Assembly (NCBI RefSeq): GCF_015694705.1 | Contig: NZ_JADQDR010000006.1 | Location: 248,001-312,000, forward strand | Reading direction: 5' to 3' | From: Pontibacter rufus | GTDB lineage: Bacteria > Bacteroidota > Bacteroidia > Cytophagales > Hymenobacteraceae | DNA length: 64,000 nucleotides | Shown: piece after piece, positions 62,482-64,000 of the stretch | How the letters are laid out: the number at the start of each line of letters is the position of its first letter | Position numbering within the stretch: the first letter of the stretch is position 1 | The notes under the pieces: model-generated | What the model was told of the DNA's origin: nothing | The model's database searches: none | Seen by the model: the letters and a program-made list of their open reading frames with translations, nothing else | Made by a program: the position numbers and the translations under genes

Positions 62482-63236
62482 AGGTTATTATTGGTTTTGG
62501 TTAGTTGATTTTTCAGTAGTAGTGAGTTTAGAATGCTGATTGGTTTGCCTTTAAATGCTTTGCCATAGTATAGAATTACCTTATTTATAAAAGCCCTGTT
62601 TAAAGGTCCTGCCCATCCAGAATGGTTAAGCTGCCGAAAGTAGTTTCCTGCTGCTTGTGTCAATTATACCGGCGGCAGTTTATCCGCCCGGCAGCTAACA
62701 GGCTGAAGTCTGTGCCTGTCGTCTGCGCCATACTTTCTTCTCAGCTCCAGCCACGCATATCTACAAAGAGATCTTATTCTTAAGGTTTGGACAGACTTAT
62801 CTGCTTTTTTAATAAAAAATCTGTAGCGCATGAGATCAGCCGCGCTGTAGAAATTGCAAAGCCGCTAAAAAGGGCCTTGCAATTTCTACAGCGCGGGCAA
62901 GTCACTACTTTTCTAAGTATAAATGAGTTGCTGTAAAAGTGAAGCTGGAGAAGCTTTAAGAGCAAAGCTATCGGCAAATAGCCTTAGACTGAGAACCTTG
63001 CCTTTCTGATCCCGGATTACAAAGGATGCCTCCTTGTCAGAGCTAAACAAGTATAACGCTCTTACTTAAGAAGCTTTCAGGGACTGGCCGGAGGAGTAAA
63101 TGCAGCAGAAGTATACGCTCAATTAACCAGGAGTTTGCCTGCGCTGTCTGAATGAAATGAAGCTGCTGTAGCAGAGAATAATATACCTTTGTTATAGTGA
63201 GAGATGTTTAACTGAATACGTCCTGACTGCTTATCT
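62482..63236. other. intergenic region upstream of SusC2 with a long hairpin
   Basis: About 755 bases between the partial GH43 stop and SusC2. No gene is supportable. The main structure is the perfect inverted repeat at 62840-62896. AAGTATA occurs at about 62918, 63051 and 63110. No exact -7/-33 promoter match was found upstream of SusC2. Confidence 0.5.
62840..62896. repeat. 20-bp inverted repeat (long hairpin)
   Basis: The arms 62840-62859 and 62877-62896 are perfectly complementary over 20 bases (core GTAGAAATTGCAA and its complement), with a 17-base middle part that can pair three more bases. It lies 340 bases after the GH43 stop and about 360 bases before SusC2. A run of six T follows 22 bases later on the minus strand, so a terminator is possible, but a regulatory RNA or mobile-repeat arm cannot be excluded. 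Confidence 0.6.
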
Positions 63237-64000
63237 TTAATCGTCTGATTCATTTTTCTGCATCAGCGTGTCCAATGTCCATTCTTCCTGCCATTTCAGA
63301 ACAGGTTTGCCGTCCTCAAAAATAAGGGGTAACCAGATATAGCGGCCGTCTATAGGGTTTTTCGGGCGCCATCTATCAGCCATAAAAATAAAGGCATTCT
63401 TCTTTCCCTGAACCGGAAGCACGAAGGTGCTTTGAGACGAGAAGGTAGTATTTTTTTCTTCTTCAGTTCCCCGAACAGGATTTCCGAGTTGCTTCCATCC
63501 CTCCATCATATGCTCACTTACTGCCGAGCGTGCCGCATTAGGTGCCCACCCCGTTAAACCTGAAGTTATCATGAAGTATTTACCGCCTTTTTTGAAAATA
63601 GCCGGGGCTTCATTTCTTCCTCCGGGGAATACACGAACATACTCATCCGTAAATCCTGTATAATCATCCGTCAGCTTGCTGATGTGAAGGGTCCTGTTTT
63701 CCTCAGACGCAGCAATATGATAGGCTGTACCGTCGTCGTCCACAAACAGCGTCATATCCCTGGACATTTGCCCGCCTTCAAAATCCCTTTGTAAAAGGGC
63801 ACCATCCGCCACCTTCTGTTCCCATGCCGGATCATTATCTTTAACTATAACAGGCACCGTTTTATGTGCCTCGGTGGCATTGGCAGGCCATACTCCGGCA
63901 TGCGGGCGGAAACTTTTCAGATAGGTATAGGGCCCTGTTACTTTGTCTGCAACGGCAACGGCTGTCCGGGCAGCATTATACCCCTGCCCTTTCAGCTCCA
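63237..64000 (-). CDS. GH43-family glycosidase, C-terminal part (5' end outside window)
   Basis: The frame is open to the window edge. Going backwards from the seen part, VWPANATEAHKTVPVIVKDN joins smoothly to the region after the GTG at 63857, so that codon is internal, not a start. GGQMSRDMTLFVDDDGTAYHI is the GH43 segment with an acidic residue pair, ENRTLHISKLTDDY and GRNEAPAIFKKGGKYFMITSGLTGWAPNAAR are strongly GH43-typical, with the acid Glu in NEAPAIF. The pattern recalls exo-beta-1,3-galactanases (subfamily 24), which fit arabinogalactan, but I cannot prove the subfamily. The last 40 residues complete the propeller. N-terminal domains and the signal lie beyond position 64000. Confidence 0.88.
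   Translation of the reverse strand, partial: ELKGQGYNAARTAVAVADKVTGPYTYLKSFRPHAGVWPANATEAHKTVPVIVKDNDPAWEQKVADGALLQRDFEGGQMSRDMTLFVDDDGTAYHIAASEENRTLHISKLTDDYTGFTDEYVRVFPGGRNEAPAIFKKGGKYFMITSGLTGWAPNAARSAVSEHMMEGWKQLGNPVRGTEEEKNTTFSSQSTFVLPVQGKKNAFIFMADRWRPKNPIDGRYIWLPLIFEDGKPVLKWQEEWTLDTLMQKNESDD

Noticed and set aside
63237-63857. Independent short gene starting with GTG at 63857
   Set aside because: The frame continues upstream to the window edge with GH43 sequence, so it is the C-terminal part of a longer enzyme.
1-64000. CRISPR array, tRNA, rRNA, insertion sequences, phage genes
   Set aside because: No spaced direct repeats, tRNA-like cloverleaves, transposase or phage proteins were found on reading both strands.

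Overview
The window reads as chromosomal DNA of a Bacteroidota bacterium. The evidence is two SusC/SusD outer-membrane pairs, many secreted enzymes ending in Sec signals or lipoboxes, Bacteroidota-type promoters (TTG, 17-23 bases, TAnnTTTG), and start sites without a regular Shine-Dalgarno. A Cytophagales/Hymenobacteraceae (Pontibacter-like) host is my guess from the look of the proteins; no rRNA or tRNA is present to test it. Nearly all genes from 8 kb onward lie on the minus strand. || Layout. 1-2290: caa3-type cytochrome oxidase subunits I (cut by the window edge) and II. 2679-8072: a secreted carboxylesterase, a TonB-dependent receptor and a DUF1080 protein. 8340-9476: an orphan PAS histidine kinase. 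9799-16593: a TolC-HlyD-ABC-ABC-permease-permease drug-efflux type operon behind a TetR regulator. One permease carries an in-frame amber stop, and two matching TetR operators are visible. 17236-25778: an MFS transporter, a pirin, a GH127 enzyme with a decayed tail, an NSS transporter with its 53-residue partner, and an HExxH lipoprotein. 25948-34024: an M1 peptidase, an X-Pro type M24 peptidase, a cupin, a DPP-IV-like S9 peptidase and a DUF885 protein. 34178-39985: a complete four-gene route from trans-4-hydroxy-L-proline to 2-oxoglutarate with a divergent AraC regulator. 40056-42383: a second DPP-IV-like peptidase. 42732-64000: a polysaccharide utilisation region with two SusC/SusD pairs, GH127, GH105, a BNR beta-propeller (PL24/25/27/GH145 type), a double GH43, DUF2264 (GH154 type) and a GH43 cut by the window edge. 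|| How the parts could fit together. GH127 enzymes remove beta-L-arabinofuranose, the sugar found on hydroxyproline in plant extensins. The GH43, GH105, GH154 and BNR enzymes resemble the set used on arabinogalactan-protein glycans. DPP-IV and X-Pro peptidases open proline-rich peptides, and the hydroxyproline operon burns the freed amino acid. I therefore infer a combined locus for eating plant hydroxyproline-rich glycoproteins, both sugar and backbone. Similar AT-rich elements upstream of the hydroxyproline operon/AraC gene, the first SusC and the large GH127 hint at joint control. || Other notable signals are a heptamer AAGTATA present about 75 times in 64 kb (roughly eight-fold more than expected), a 42-bp perfect palindrome as TetR operator, and several strong hairpins.
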